Of a DNA stretch of 64,000 nt, positions 10,232 to 21,319 are shown piece after piece. A program made the translations under genes and the position numbers. Each line of letters begins with the position of its first letter. Position 1 is the first letter of the stretch. Source of the stretch: Cryomorphaceae bacterium (GTDB taxonomy: Bacteria; Bacteroidota; Bacteroidia; Flavobacteriales_D; Crocinitomicaceae); assembly GCA_021299335.1 (NCBI GenBank), contig JAJTGF010000001.1, forward strand, positions 1 to 64,000, read 5' to 3'. The notes below the pieces were generated by a model. It was given only the letters and a program-made list of their open reading frames with translations. It had not been told where the DNA came from and did not search any database.

Positions 10232-11165
10232 TTTCCGTACAATTTTGGTAAACTATATCGTGCAAGATCAATTGTGCGGCAAGTGCTAATTGGGTATAGT
10301 TTTGAGAGTTATTGCCAAATCCAGCTGCACTATTTTGCCACATGGCTTTGATCAGTTCTTGCGAACCCTCTGTGGGCTGAATTTTATCGACAACTGCCGC
10401 TACATTGAGTGCACCTGCATGGTACACGTGTAATACAAACAAGCGGAACCACAAATCTGTCTCGTCATAGCTGAGTTGGTGTTTCTCCAAAATGCGTTTA
10501 GCTTCGGGTATACAAACGCGTCTAATGAGTTGTGCTGCACCGTAAGCGGAACGGTCAAAATCTTTGCGTTCATCTGTTGTATTGTTTACAACCAAACCCA
10601 TAGATCTGGCCACGCCGGGCATGAGCTGAAAAGCACCATAGGCACCTGTCGAGGATTTGCGCATGAGCGCAGGGCTTTCAATCAACAGAATAGATTGCGC
10701 ATACCATGGATCTACTCCGTAGCGCTCAAAGGCAGCAACTCCTTTGTCAAGGCTCGGATATACTTCTGTAAAACGGTAGAAATCATTTTTGCCAGTAGTG
10801 ACATAAATACGGGTGTCGCTTGGCAAGCCATTTGCTTCGCGCAAAGCCTGTCTAGTGATGTCTTTTTGAGCTTCGGTTTGGGCGTTCCAGTCGCGAATCG
10901 CCATTTGATCGAGGACCTGTCGGTTTGCAGCCACGTTAATCAGACAGGAATCTGGCGACAGCAACATGATTTTTTTCCAGAACTGCGCTTGTGGAAGTTG
11001 GTCCCAGCGGTCTTCGAAAAGCGCTTCGGCGTGCATGATGGTTTGGACTCCCGAAGCTTGTGTCACTTTGATTTTGTCGGCCTCCCAGTTATCTAGGGGT
11101 TGGGCGCCGACAAACAGGCTGATTGAACAAAAAGCAATGAAGGAGAGGAGGTGTGTCATTTTCAT
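10209..11165 (-). CDS. Secreted lytic transglycosylase (SLT domain)
   Basis: Signal peptide; YGVDPWYAQSILLIESPALMRKSSTGAYGAFQLMPGVARSMGL. Confidence 0.88.
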   Translation of the reverse strand: MKMTHLLSFIAFCSISLFVGAQPLDNWEADKIKVTQASGVQTIMHAEALFEDRWDQLPQAQFWKKIMLLSPDSCLINVAANRQVLDQMAIRDWNAQTEAQKDITRQALREANGLPSDTRIYVTTGKNDFYRFTEVYPSLDKGVAAFERYGVDPWYAQSILLIESPALMRKSSTGAYGAFQLMPGVARSMGLVVNNTTDERKDFDRSAYGAAQLIRRVCIPEAKRILEKHQLSYDETDLWFRLFVLHVYHAGALNVAAVVDKIQPTEGSQELIKAMWQNSAAGFGNNSQNYTQLALAAQLILHDIVYQNCTEISPCLSR

Positions 11166-11256
11166 TTTCTAAAAATACAAATAACCGCTGTCGACCTCAA
11201 AAGTTACAATAACTAAGTATACACATTGTCGTGTTGAAATTGCTTATTTTTGGCTC

Positions 11257-11544
11257 ATGCAACTATTGAAGAAGGTCCTTATTGCCCCACTGATTTTAAT
11301 GGTGCGTTTATACCAATGGCTCATTTCACCACTTTTTCCGCCGAGCTGTCGCTATACACCTACTTGTTCTGCTTACATGGTAGAAGCGCTACAAATTTGG
11401 GGGCCTTTCAAGGGAACATATCTGGGCCTCAAGCGCATTGGCAGTTGTCATCCGCGCGGTGGTTTTGGCTACGACCCCGTCCCTAAACGCGATCCGGAAG
11501 CGCCTTGCGCTGCTGCAACACCCGATAATAATTTAGAAAAGTAA
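11257..11544 (+). CDS. yidD: Membrane protein insertion efficiency factor YidD
   Basis: [59 protein letters not shown]. Confidence 0.96.
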   Translation: MQLLKKVLIAPLILMVRLYQWLISPLFPPSCRYTPTCSAYMVEALQIWGPFKGTYLGLKRIGSCHPRGGFGYDPVPKRDPEAPCAAATPDNNLEK

Positions 11545-14500
11545 GGTAGTCAGGTGCTGAAGCCAAGCGTTCTTCGGCATCGTGCGCATTTGTTTGTTCT
11601 TTTGAGCTTTCTAAGAAAACAAACCATTCCCAAAGTTTATTGGTAGCTGCACTTCGTTTGATCGGAAAGTCTGCTGCGCGAATGCTACTGAAAAAATGCA
11701 GTGACTTTTGTGCCCGTGTCAGCAGCACATTGAGTCTTCTACTACTTTGCGCTTGCGCCATCGGGCCAATCTTCAGACTAAATTGTTCTGCTTCGTTTTT
11801 AGCATATCCAAAACTGATCATGAGTATTTCGCATTCCTCCCCTTGAACTTGTTCTAATGCGAGGAAAAACGCACTGCGATCTTGAATGCGCTGTTCAAGT
11901 TGTGCTTGTTCGGCGCCCGTCAATTGCGCATAAATACAGTTCAATTGGATCTCTGAAAAAGCAACAACCCCAATTTTTTGCTTGTTCTTCAGTTGCTTGC
12001 GTAGTTCTTGAACAAGTGCGCGAGCTTCTTCGATATTTTGTTGTTGTTCGTAGCGCCCTTTTTCAATGAAATGATCAAATAAACCATTAGCTGGATTGAA
12101 TTGAGCTGGCCAGGCCATCAAGGTGTTTTCGTAAAAATGAAAATTAGAAAAGGCAATTAAACTTGGGTCTTCGCTGCGGTAATGGTAACGGAGGTTGTAG
12201 CGCGGAAGATAAAAAGCAGCTTGATGAAGGAGGTCCACAACTCCTTCCGCACTTTGACCAAAATAGGATTGAGGTCGCATTTGTTGGGGATCTCCAGCTA
12301 CAACAATTCTAGAAACGCGCTGCAAAGCGCCAACGGCATGGCTGAGCGGGAGCTGGCTTGCTTCGTCAAAAATGCCGATATCAAAGTGTTCGCTCTCCAT
12401 TGGCAGTACTTTTGCCAAGGTCGTGGGTGTACTGAGCCAAACCGGGAAAATCACTTTAAGCCAGGCTGCAGCTGGGCCTTCAAAAAGAGAAGCAATAGGA
12501 GCGTGCTGCCGGGTCTTGGCCATTTCTTTCACCAAAATTGCTTTGCCTTTGCGCAGCGCTTGTCTTTGTTCTTTTTGGACTGCAGAAAGTTGATGTAGTG
12601 GTGCCTCGAGGAGGTCTTGAAGTGCTTTAAATTGTTGTTGCTGGCTTTGTGCGATTTGCTGCGCATTGTGCAGCCAATTTGCTTGTTCTTGCTGCAGATC
12701 TTTGTCAATGCACCCCAGAAATTGTTCGTTGGTAAATGCAAAGAGCGCCGGGTAATTGAGTCGGAGGTCGGCCCAAAATTCTTCGGTTAATTGCATTTGC
12801 AATGCTTGTGTATCTGACCCAAATTCCCAGAGCTCGTATGGTAAAGCCACGAGTAATTGGTGCTGATCAGCGAGTTGGGGGAATGCGCTTTGCATAGCTT
12901 CTGACAACAAACTCAAATTCGACGCCAATGGCGTAAATAATTGTTGATGCAGTTGCTGAAATTGGTGCGCGTACTGATGCACTTTACAATATGCTTGGAC
13001 CTCAGACTGACTCAAGTTTCGGTACCACTGCCATACGGCACCATTGTGTTGCTTGAGCAAGGAGGCAAGTAAACCGTTCACTTCCTCTAAATTTTGAATA
13101 CCCAAACCAGCAAAGTGCTCTTTGATTTTGGCAATTTGCTTCTGGCTTTGCCAATATTTTTTGAGCTTATTTTCCAGCTGTTTGAGGTCGAGGCCCGATA
13201 TGCGCAACCAGGTGTTTTCGAGTTTTCTCCATTTGCGCTTGTCTAGCCAGCGGGTTGCCCCTGAAGCTTTTTTGAGCAGCTCCCATTCGGCCAGCGTAGG
13301 TATCTGTTTCCAAACCTGTAGTTCTTGCAACAATTCTTCTTGTTGGGCACAAGAATGTTGGTATAAGTAGAGCTGCTTGAGCTCAAGGCTGGGGTCTTGG
13401 TCTAGTACTGCAGCGTAAGTTTGAAAGATTTTTCCTTCAAACTGAATACAGCGCAAGCTCTGTTCGACGAGCACAGTCAGTTCGTCTACATGATGTATCG
13501 GGTATTTTTCTTGTAATTGCACAAGCAAGTCTTGCCATTGTAACCAAGCGTTATTGAAGTCTAGTGGTCTAGCCTCTTGCCAGTATTTTTGTAACATCGG
13601 GAGGATTGCTCGGGTAGTTGCTTGACATTGCTCCAAGAGGTTTTGCTTGCCGAGCCATGTTTGCCAACGCTTGCTGGGTCTTTTTAAAGATTTTTTGGGT
13701 TTGCCAAAAGTTGCAAGGATTTCAGTCAAATTCAGTTCGGTTTCGCGCTCAATCAGTTGGCGTTGTTGCCAATAATCGGCGCCCAGAAAGCGCTCGTGAG
13801 GATGCCATTTTTGTTGGGATCCAGCGTTTTGCAACAGCCGTTCGAACTGCAATTGTAGTTTCTTGTAAAACAGCGCAGCCGTTTGGTTGTCTTTGAGCAA
13901 AATACAAAAAGGATCGAGTTGTTGGGATGCCAATTTGCCTACCAAGACCTCTAGTGCAACGGGTTTGTCCGAGATCACCAGCACTGTTTGCCGGTTGTAA
14001 ATAGCACGTCCAATAGCGGCACTCAAGACATTTGATTTGCCCGTTCCCGGCGGGCCGTAGATCACTAAAGACCCTTTTCCAATTTGATCAAGCGCGGCAT
14101 GCTGATCGGGGTCAAGAGGCCCAATTTGCGCAGCTTCCCAAGTGTTGGAATATTCTGATTCTGCTGCAGTTGAGTCGCCAATGATTTGATGTAAAGCGCT
14201 TGAATACTGTGTTTGCAGTTGCAGGGCTTCCCATTCTTTACGCAGTTCGTAGCGCTGTGGATGTAAATTTGCAAAACCTGTTGTCGGAAGGTAACTCAGA
14301 AAGAGCCCTGTAGACAGTAACGCTTTAATATAGTTTTCGGGTTCTTGCTCTTTGAGCTCAATATTCAGGTTTTTTTTGAGCTGCAGACTTATAAACGGAT
14401 TTAAAAAAGCGGCTTCTTCGAATGCTAATTTTTGACCTTGTGGATTAAAAGTGGTGCATTCGCGCAGGAATACAGGTGTTTGCAATAGCTGCGTTCCTTT

Positions 14501-14728
14501 TTTCCACGTGAGCAAGCCCTCGAAATGGACAAGCGCAATAACACCTCTTTCGCGTTCAATGCGCCGAACTTCTCTTAAAAGTTGACGGCTTTCTTGAGTG
14601 TCATTCCAGAGCTCAGTTTCTGTGTTTAAAATGGCAGAGGAAGTCAGATCTATTAATGGGTCGTTGGCTCGAAGTTGCAATAACTCGGCTTCCCATGAGC
14701 GTAGATATTCCTGAACCAATCCCGACAT
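11483..14728 (-). CDS. Large superfamily 1 (UPF1/DNA2-like) helicase/ATPase
   Basis: Walker [12 protein letters not shown]; Walker B-like [48 protein letters not shown] near the C-terminus; long Gln/Leu-rich helical insert. Confidence 0.85.
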   Translation of the reverse strand: MSGLVQEYLRSWEAELLQLRANDPLIDLTSSAILNTETELWNDTQESRQLLREVRRIERERGVIALVHFEGLLTWKKGTQLLQTPVFLRECTTFNPQGQKLAFEEAAFLNPFISLQLKKNLNIELKEQEPENYIKALLSTGLFLSYLPTTGFANLHPQRYELRKEWEALQLQTQYSSALHQIIGDSTAAESEYSNTWEAAQIGPLDPDQHAALDQIGKGSLVIYGPPGTGKSNVLSAAIGRAIYNRQTVLVISDKPVALEVLVGKLASQQLDPFCILLKDNQTAALFYKKLQLQFERLLQNAGSQQKWHPHERFLGADYWQQRQLIERETELNLTEILATFGKPKKSLKRPSKRWQTWLGKQNLLEQCQATTRAILPMLQKYWQEARPLDFNNAWLQWQDLLVQLQEKYPIHHVDELTVLVEQSLRCIQFEGKIFQTYAAVLDQDPSLELKQLYLYQHSCAQQEELLQELQVWKQIPTLAEWELLKKASGATRWLDKRKWRKLENTWLRISGLDLKQLENKLKKYWQSQKQIAKIKEHFAGLGIQNLEEVNGLLASLLKQHNGAVWQWYRNLSQSEVQAYCKVHQYAHQFQQLHQQLFTPLASNLSLLSEAMQSAFPQLADQHQLLVALPYELWEFGSDTQALQMQLTEEFWADLRLNYPALFAFTNEQFLGCIDKDLQQEQANWLHNAQQIAQSQQQQFKALQDLLEAPLHQLSAVQKEQRQALRKGKAILVKEMAKTRQHAPIASLFEGPAAAWLKVIFPVWLSTPTTLAKVLPMESEHFDIGIFDEASQLPLSHAVGALQRVSRIVVAGDPQQMRPQSYFGQSAEGVVDLLHQAAFYLPRYNLRYHYRSEDPSLIAFSNFHFYENTLMAWPAQFNPANGLFDHFIEKGRYEQQQNIEEARALVQELRKQLKNKQKIGVVAFSEIQLNCIYAQLTGAEQAQLEQRIQDRSAFFLALEQVQGEECEILMISFGYAKNEAEQFSLKIGPMAQAQSSRRLNVLLTRAQKSLHFFSSIRAADFPIKRSAATNKLWEWFVFLESSKEQTNAHDAEERLASAPDYLTFLNYYRVLQQRKALPDRV

Positions 14729-14789
14729 TTGGTAAAGTTAGCACCAATCCATCGAATAAAAAACCTAAATTTGGCATATAAACAGACTC

Positions 14790-15878
14790 ATGAAAACGCT
14801 CATACTCAGCCTCTTTTTAGTTTCAGTAGGCACTTTATTTTCACAAATCACCCTGCAGGTCAACGATTTTGCAACTGCCAACGACACCGTTCGCATGAGC
14901 CTGGCCAATCCATTTACAATTGATCTTCAGAATACGGGAGCCAATGCCGTATGGGATTTTTCGCAACTTAGTGCTCAAAGTCAGACTTTGATCGATTACA
15001 ATCCAATTGGTTTTGGTTCGCTCTTGATCATTGCCACCTATGGCCCAATTGCCTCCACGCCCTACAAAGCGACCTACTTCAACCTGACCAATGACCTACC
15101 GTTAGACCAATTTTCTGCATTCTTGCCCATTGAACTCTCCAATCTGAGCCAATATACGCGCCGAACCAGTTCGGAAATCAATAGCATCGGTTATTCGATT
15201 GATGTACAGGGGCAAGGCGTACCATTTAAGTCAGACACCATCGAAACCCGTTACGCTTTACCCCTTCAATTCAACGACACCTATACATCAAGAGGTTACA
15301 CCTACATCGATCTCAATCCGGCCACTGACATCAAATTTATTCAGCACCGCGAGCGCAATTCTGTGGTAGATGGCTGGGGTACCCTCACTACGCCACTGGG
15401 CACTTTTCAAGCACTGCGTATTCGTCATGACATCACCGAAAACGACTCCATCTACCAAACCTTTTTTGGCACCGGTTCTTGGATTGCTCCTCCTGGTTTT
15501 GTCACGACTGAATACGAATGGTGGACTACAGGTAAAAAAGAATTTTTAGTGAGGGCTACAGTAGGTGGTTTTGGTCAAAACCAAGGCGCAGCCACCATTG
15601 AATACCAAGACATCTACCTTGGTTTAGACGCCAGTATCGACGAGACCGCTTCCAAAATAGAATTCTACCCCAACCCCGCAGCAGATTGGTGTTTTTTCAA
15701 AAGTACTGCACCCTTCGAAGCAATTGAAATTTACAATTTGAATGGTCAAGTTGTTGCACGTCACGAAAATGCCGCATTACAGGGCTTTTTTGATATTTCA
15801 GCGCTGCAAACGGGAACCTACACCATTCATGTGCATACCTCAAAAGGGGTTCTTCACAAAAAGCTCGTCAAACTTTAA
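14790..15878 (+). CDS. Secreted protein with T9SS type A C-terminal sorting domain
   Basis: Signal peptide MKTLILSLFLVSVGTLFS; C-terminus IEFYPNPAADWCFFKS...IEIYNLNGQVV...GTYTIHVHTSKGVLHKKLVKL. Confidence 0.88.
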   Translation: MKTLILSLFLVSVGTLFSQITLQVNDFATANDTVRMSLANPFTIDLQNTGANAVWDFSQLSAQSQTLIDYNPIGFGSLLIIATYGPIASTPYKATYFNLTNDLPLDQFSAFLPIELSNLSQYTRRTSSEINSIGYSIDVQGQGVPFKSDTIETRYALPLQFNDTYTSRGYTYIDLNPATDIKFIQHRERNSVVDGWGTLTTPLGTFQALRIRHDITENDSIYQTFFGTGSWIAPPGFVTTEYEWWTTGKKEFLVRATVGGFGQNQGAATIEYQDIYLGLDASIDETASKIEFYPNPAADWCFFKSTAPFEAIEIYNLNGQVVARHENAALQGFFDISALQTGTYTIHVHTSKGVLHKKLVKL

Positions 15879-15890
15879 TACCTTTACTGC

Positions 15891-16268
15891 GGCAAATCAG
15901 TCTATCGCTTTTCATTTGAAAAGAGGAAAGTCCGGGCAGCGCAGAGCATCGTACTTCTTAACGGGAAGGGTTGCAATAAGGAATTGTTGCAATACAGCTA
16001 GTGCCGCAGAAAACAAACTACCTCGGCTTGCCGAGGAAAAGGTGAAAAGGTGAGGTAAGAGCTCACCGCAGGTGCAGTGATGCACTTGGCAGGGTAAACC
16101 TTACGAGCTGAAAGACCAAATAAACCGAGGTCTGCGCAAGCAGAACGAGCTGCTCGCTCGTCTCGGAGGGTAGGTCGATAGACGCTGCGCGCGAGTGCAG
16201 TGCTAGATAAATGATAGACACCAACGCTGCGTGCAGCTATTGGTACAGAACCCGGCTTATGATTTGCC
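15891..16268 (+). ncRNA. rnpB: RNase P RNA (class A-like)
   Basis: Conserved gaggaaagtccgggc near the 5' end, agggtaaacc, and acagaacccggcttat at the 3' end; P1 helix 15891-15898 (ggcaaatc) complementary to 16261-16268 (gatttgcc); T-run follows. Confidence 0.95.
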
Positions 16269-16288
16269 ATTTTTTTTAATCATCAGCA

Positions 16289-16957
16289 ATGTTGCATCAC
16301 ATCATTTCAGAATTAGAAAGGATCCAAGACAGCCAGCGCGCTCCTGCCATGGAAGCCTACATGAAAAATCGCTTCGCCTTTTTAGGAGTGGCTGCAGGCC
16401 CCAGAAAAAACGTCTTTAAGCCATTTAAGGAAGAATGGAGCAATCTTTCCACTCCAATGCGCTGGGATTTCATTTATGAATGTTGGCAGCACGACGCAAG
16501 AGAACTGCAATACATAGCCTTAGATGCGCTGCTTTCCGATTACAAGAAAAGAGTGGTGGCCTCAGATATTGATCACCTTGAGTTTTTAATCACCCAAAAA
16601 TCGTGGTGGGACACCATTGATTTGTTAGTATCTCACGTGGTTGGTACTTACGCCAAGAAATTTCCGCAAGAATTTGCAAGTCGGGCGCAAGAATGGCACG
16701 CTTCTACTCATTTTTGGTTACACCGTTCTTTATTGATTTATCAGCTCAAATTTAAACAAGAAACCAACCTCGATTTGCTTCAGTTCTACATCCATAGCTT
16801 TAAGTGGAATAAAGAGTTTTTTGTACAAAAAGCCATCGGTTGGTCTCTGCGCGAGGTATCTAAATGGAATCCTGCTTGGGTGCGCCAAATTGTAGAACAA
16901 GAGGGACTAACGGGCTTGGCCAAACGCGAAGCACTCAAATATGCCGCATTGGTTTAG
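16289..16957 (+). CDS. DNA alkylation repair protein (AlkD-like HEAT-repeat glycosylase)
   Basis: FLGVAAGPRKNVFKPFKEEW; WWDTIDLLVSHVVG; FVQKAIGWSLREVSKWNPAWV. Confidence 0.92.
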   Translation: MLHHIISELERIQDSQRAPAMEAYMKNRFAFLGVAAGPRKNVFKPFKEEWSNLSTPMRWDFIYECWQHDARELQYIALDALLSDYKKRVVASDIDHLEFLITQKSWWDTIDLLVSHVVGTYAKKFPQEFASRAQEWHASTHFWLHRSLLIYQLKFKQETNLDLLQFYIHSFKWNKEFFVQKAIGWSLREVSKWNPAWVRQIVEQEGLTGLAKREALKYAALV

Positions 16958-17005
16958 GCAGTAACATTGGTGCTATTCTCTCTAGATTTCGTATTTTCAC
17001 GGCCT

Positions 17006-20000
17006 ATGAAAGCATACCAACTTCTTTTTTTATTGGCCCTGTTCCACGCGGCCAATTTGTTTGCGCAGTTTGGTCCAGAAAATGGCTTAAAGGCTTCTGC
17101 GCCAACCTTCATCTTGATCCAAAATGCCACTATTATGGTGCAGCCTGGGCAAACGCTCGAGTCTGCAGACCTTCTCATTAAAGACGGTAAAATCGTTTCG
17201 GTTGGTAAAAACATTAAACAAGAAGGTGCAGTTGTACATGATTACACTGGTAAAGTCATTGTCCCTGCATTTATCGATTTGTATTCAAGCGTTGGTCTGG
17301 ACCCTGTCACGTTTAAAAATAACGGATGGAGACCACAACTAGAATCCAACAAAGAAGGCGCTTATTATTGGAACGAGGCCGTGCATCCAGAACTCGCTGC
17401 CGCAAGTGCTTTCAAATTTGTGCCAAGCAGTACAGATCAACTTCAACAAGCAGGGTTTGGTTTTGCGATAACGCATCATATGGACGGCATTGTGCGCGGG
17501 AGTGCAGCTTGTGTTTCATTGGGCCAAACAGAAGTACACAAACAAATCATTGCACCAAGGGCAGCACAAGTGTTTTCTTTTGCCAAAGGCGGCAGTCATC
17601 AATCTTATCCGTCGTCGCAAATGGGCTCCATTGCGCTTTTGCGTCAGGCGCTGTACGACCTCGACTACTACAGTAAAAACAAAGCCATTTTACCCTACTC
17701 TGTTTCTATGACAGAATGGGAAAGCCAACGCAATTTACCCATCATCTTTAAGACAGAAGATAAGTGGGAAATTCTTCGTGCCCACAAAATTGCAAGCGAA
17801 TTCAAAACCGAATTTTTATACATCGGTTCGGGTAATGAATATGCAATTGCCAAAGAACTCAAATCAAAAGGAGTCAAGGTGGTTTTACCGCTGGTATTCC
17901 CAGAGGCCTATGATGTGAATGATCCTTATTTAGCCAGAGAAATCCCACTTTCTGACCTCAAGCACTGGGAAAGCGCTCCAGCCAACGCCATGCTACTTAA
18001 AAAAGAAGGACTCGACATCGCTTTGACGTCTTATGGACTCAAAAATTCGGATCAATTCTGGACTGCGCTGCGCAAAGCAATCTCCCGCGGACTCTCTGCC
18101 CAAGATGCCATGGCGGCTCTAACCACCGTTCCCGCAGCCTGGGTGGGCTTGACGGCTCAAGTAGGTACTTTAGAAACAGGCAAATGCGCGAGCTTTTCGG
18201 TCTACACCGCGGATCCGTTTGCCTTTGAGGCGCAATTGCTTGAATCATGGAATTTAGGGGAGGTGCGTTATTGGAAAACGGCAACTGCGAACCATATTTT
18301 GGGAACTTACAATGTTCAGTTACCCGGCCAAAATTACGAGCTGGTCATCACGGGTTCAAATGAAAAACCTCAAGGTAAAATAAGTTATAAATCGAGTACC
18401 GATACACTATCTACCAAAGCTGCTATTCAATTCAAGCAAGATGATATCGCTATCCAATTCCTCTCTATTGGTAAGCCTTCACTGCAACTCATTCAGTTGC
18501 ACGCCAAAGTGATCAAGAATGGAATGGTGCTCGAAGGCGATGGTACTGATGCCAATGGCCAATGGTTCCATTGGAGTGCTATTCAACAACAAACAACAGC
18601 CAAGGTAGCTCCAACGGCAATCAAGCCCGACACCACTCAATACGGACAGGTTTGGTTTCCAAATATGGCTTTCGGCACAAGCACCAAAGCCAGTGCCCAA
18701 ACGATATTATTCAAGGACGCAACCGTCTGGACCAACGAAAAAGAAGGAATCGTGAAAGGCGCCGATGTATTGGTTGTCGGTGGCCGCATCAAACAAGTGA
18801 GTCGTCAGTCTATTGCTGCTCCGGCTGGCGCCAGAGTCGTCAATGCGTCGGGCTTGCACCTGACATCGGGTATCATCGATGAGCACTCTCATATCGCTAT
18901 TTCTAAAGGCGTCAATGAGGGTGGCCAAGCGATTACTGCCGAAGTCAGTATCGCCGATGTCGTCAATTCCGACGACATCGATATTTACCGCCAATTAGCC
19001 GGTGGCGTCACGGCTGCTCAACTTTTACACGGCTCTGCGAATCCAATCGGTGGTCAATCCGCGCTCATCAAGCTCAAGTGGGGGGTGAGCCCCGATGAAA
19101 TGCTCATTGCCAACGCTCCAAAATTCATTAAGTGCGCACTGGGTGAGAATGTGAAGCAGGCCAATTGGGGCGACTTCAATACCGTCCGTTTTCCGCAGAC
19201 AAGAATGGGTGTAGAGCAAGTTTTTTACGATGGTTTCTACCGCGCAAAAGCTTATCAAAAAGAGTGGGAGGCCTATCGTTCCGGCCAACAAAAGGCTGCA
19301 CCTCGCATCGATTTAGAACTAGAGGTACTGTCCGAGATTTTGCGCTCCGAACGCTTTATTACCTGTCACTCCTATGTGCAGTCAGAAATCAATATGCTCA
19401 TGCATGTGGCAGACTCTATGGGCTTTCGAATCAATACCTTTACCCATATTTTAGAAGGTTATAAAGTCGCAGACAAAATGCAAAAACACGGCGTTGCAGG
19501 CTCTACTTTTTCGGATTGGTGGGCCTACAAATTTGAGGTCAACGACGCCATTCCGTATAATGCTGCATTAATGACTGAGCAAGGCGTTTTGGTATGCATC
19601 AATTCAGACGACGCTGAAATGGGCCGCAGACTGAATCAGGAAGCGGCAAAAACCATCAAGTATGGCGGCCTGACCGAAGAACAAGCCTGGAAATTGGTGA
19701 CGCTCAATCCCGCAAAAGCCCTGCATCTCGATGACCAAATGGGCAGTATCAAAGCGGGAAAAGCTGCAGATTTAGTGCTTTGGACTTCGAATCCACTGAG
19801 TATTGAAGCGCGGGTTTCACTCACTATGATCGATGGCGTGGTTTACTACGAAGAAGCCATGCAAGCCCAAAAACAGCAACAAATTGAACAGGAGCGCACG
19901 CGGATTTTAAGTCTGATGCTTGCCGCAAATGAAAGAGGCGAAGCGAGTAAAACCCCGCAAAAGAAAGTGAAAAAACATTACCACTGCGACACCTTAGGTG

Positions 20001-20032
20001 AAGAAGCAACAGAAACAGAAAATTCCCATTGA
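17006..20032 (+). CDS. Exported tandem amidohydrolase protein (degenerate N-terminal domain, intact-looking C-terminal domain)
   Basis: Signal peptide at 17006 (MKAYQLLFLLALFHAANLFAQ); two amidohydrolase-like modules: KVIVPAFIDLYSSVG and GLHLTSGIIDEHSHIAIS; C-module retains CHSY, FTHIL, NSDDA. Confidence 0.88.
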   Translation: MKAYQLLFLLALFHAANLFAQFGPENGLKASAPTFILIQNATIMVQPGQTLESADLLIKDGKIVSVGKNIKQEGAVVHDYTGKVIVPAFIDLYSSVGLDPVTFKNNGWRPQLESNKEGAYYWNEAVHPELAAASAFKFVPSSTDQLQQAGFGFAITHHMDGIVRGSAACVSLGQTEVHKQIIAPRAAQVFSFAKGGSHQSYPSSQMGSIALLRQALYDLDYYSKNKAILPYSVSMTEWESQRNLPIIFKTEDKWEILRAHKIASEFKTEFLYIGSGNEYAIAKELKSKGVKVVLPLVFPEAYDVNDPYLAREIPLSDLKHWESAPANAMLLKKEGLDIALTSYGLKNSDQFWTALRKAISRGLSAQDAMAALTTVPAAWVGLTAQVGTLETGKCASFSVYTADPFAFEAQLLESWNLGEVRYWKTATANHILGTYNVQLPGQNYELVITGSNEKPQGKISYKSSTDTLSTKAAIQFKQDDIAIQFLSIGKPSLQLIQLHAKVIKNGMVLEGDGTDANGQWFHWSAIQQQTTAKVAPTAIKPDTTQYGQVWFPNMAFGTSTKASAQTILFKDATVWTNEKEGIVKGADVLVVGGRIKQVSRQSIAAPAGARVVNASGLHLTSGIIDEHSHIAISKGVNEGGQAITAEVSIADVVNSDDIDIYRQLAGGVTAAQLLHGSANPIGGQSALIKLKWGVSPDEMLIANAPKFIKCALGENVKQANWGDFNTVRFPQTRMGVEQVFYDGFYRAKAYQKEWEAYRSGQQKAAPRIDLELEVLSEILRSERFITCHSYVQSEINMLMHVADSMGFRINTFTHILEGYKVADKMQKHGVAGSTFSDWWAYKFEVNDAIPYNAALMTEQGVLVCINSDDAEMGRRLNQEAAKTIKYGGLTEEQAWKLVTLNPAKALHLDDQMGSIKAGKAADLVLWTSNPLSIEARVSLTMIDGVVYYEEAMQAQKQQQIEQERTRILSLMLAANERGEASKTPQKKVKKHYHCDTLGEEATETENSH

Positions 20033-20033
20033 T

Positions 20034-21275
20034 ATGAAAGCGTTCTTATTTTTCTTCATTGCCTGCTGCAGCACTGCTTTGCAAGCGCAGCGCATTTTGC
20101 TTTTGCATGGCACGGCACACATTGGCAACGGTACGGTTGTCGAGTCGGCAGCTATTGGCGTGGTCAATGACCGCATTACTTTTGTTAAAAATTCATTGAC
20201 CCAAACTTTTACTGCCAAAGATTGGGACACCATCATCAATTGCAATGGGCAACATTTTTATCCGGGATTGGTTTCTGCCAACAATACGCTTGGCCTCACA
20301 GAAATTGATGCCGTGCGCGCTACCCGCGACTTCAATGACGTCGGCGACTGGAACCCACATGTGCGTTCGTTGATTGCTTTTAATGTCGAATCAAAAGTAG
20401 TCGAGACAGTCCGAACTAACGGTGTTTTATTGGTGCAGGCAACGCCTCGTGGTGGCTGGATTTCAGGTAGTTCTGCAGTCATGAAACTCAGCGGCTGGAA
20501 CTGGGAAGACGCCACGGTGATAGGCGTAGACGGCATCCACCTCAATTGGCCTTACAATAAAGATTCTTATGCCAAAGACAAACAACAAATTTATTCCTTT
20601 TTTGAGTTGGCCAAGACTGCAGCGTTTGATCGTAGAGAGCGGCTTTCCGACCTCAGAATTGAGGCAATGAAGGCTTGTTTCACCGGTACTAAACGCGTGT
20701 ATATCCATGCAGAAAGCGTCCAACAAATTGTCGACATCATCGATTTTGCGGCGGCGATGAAGATCGCATATCCAGTTATTGTGGGTGGTTACGACGCCTA
20801 CTTGGTTGGTCCGAAACTCCGCGATGCGCACATACCTGTCATGCTATCTCGCGTACACAGCCTCCCTCAGCGCGAGGATGAACCCACCGATTTACCTTAT
20901 CGTTTACCAGCGCTGCTCAAAGCCCAGGGCATCCCGTTTTGCATCCAAAATGATGGAGACATGCAAGCCATGAACACCAGAAATTTGCCTTTTCAGGCCG
21001 GAACAACAATGGCCTATGGTCTTACGGAAGAAGAGGCTTTGAAAGCCATTTCATTGAGTGTCTGCCAAATAATGGGCATTGACAAAGACTACGGAACATT
21101 AGAAGTCGGTAAAAAAGCAACTTTGTTTGTGTCAAAAGGTCCTGCCCTTGATATGAAAACCAATCAAGTAACGACCATTTTAGTCGATGGAAAGTTTGTT
21201 TCGACGAGCAATTTCCAAGAACAGCTCTACCTCAAATACCGACAGAAATACCAGACTGAATCTAAATCGGAATAG
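20034..21275 (+). CDS. Exported amidohydrolase-like protein with degenerate metal site
   Basis: Signal peptide MKAFLFFFIACCSTALQAQ; FYPGLVSANNTLGLTEIDAVRA in place of DxHxH; C-terminal LEVGKKATLFVSKGPALDMKTNQVTTILVDGKFV. Confidence 0.85.
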   Translation: MKAFLFFFIACCSTALQAQRILLLHGTAHIGNGTVVESAAIGVVNDRITFVKNSLTQTFTAKDWDTIINCNGQHFYPGLVSANNTLGLTEIDAVRATRDFNDVGDWNPHVRSLIAFNVESKVVETVRTNGVLLVQATPRGGWISGSSAVMKLSGWNWEDATVIGVDGIHLNWPYNKDSYAKDKQQIYSFFELAKTAAFDRRERLSDLRIEAMKACFTGTKRVYIHAESVQQIVDIIDFAAAMKIAYPVIVGGYDAYLVGPKLRDAHIPVMLSRVHSLPQREDEPTDLPYRLPALLKAQGIPFCIQNDGDMQAMNTRNLPFQAGTTMAYGLTEEEALKAISLSVCQIMGIDKDYGTLEVGKKATLFVSKGPALDMKTNQVTTILVDGKFVSTSNFQEQLYLKYRQKYQTESKSE

Positions 21276-21319
21276 ATTGGTGTAACTTTTGTATGGGTTC
21301 ATCGTCTTAGCGCTGTTTT

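Noticed and set aside
10476-11096. 206-aa plus ORF opposite the lytic transglycosylase
   Set aside because: Shadow ORF; the minus strand has signal peptide and SLT motifs.
15998-16270. 90-aa minus ORF and the 16231..16419 plus ORF
   Set aside because: They lie within or start inside the RNase P RNA gene; no protein family signal.
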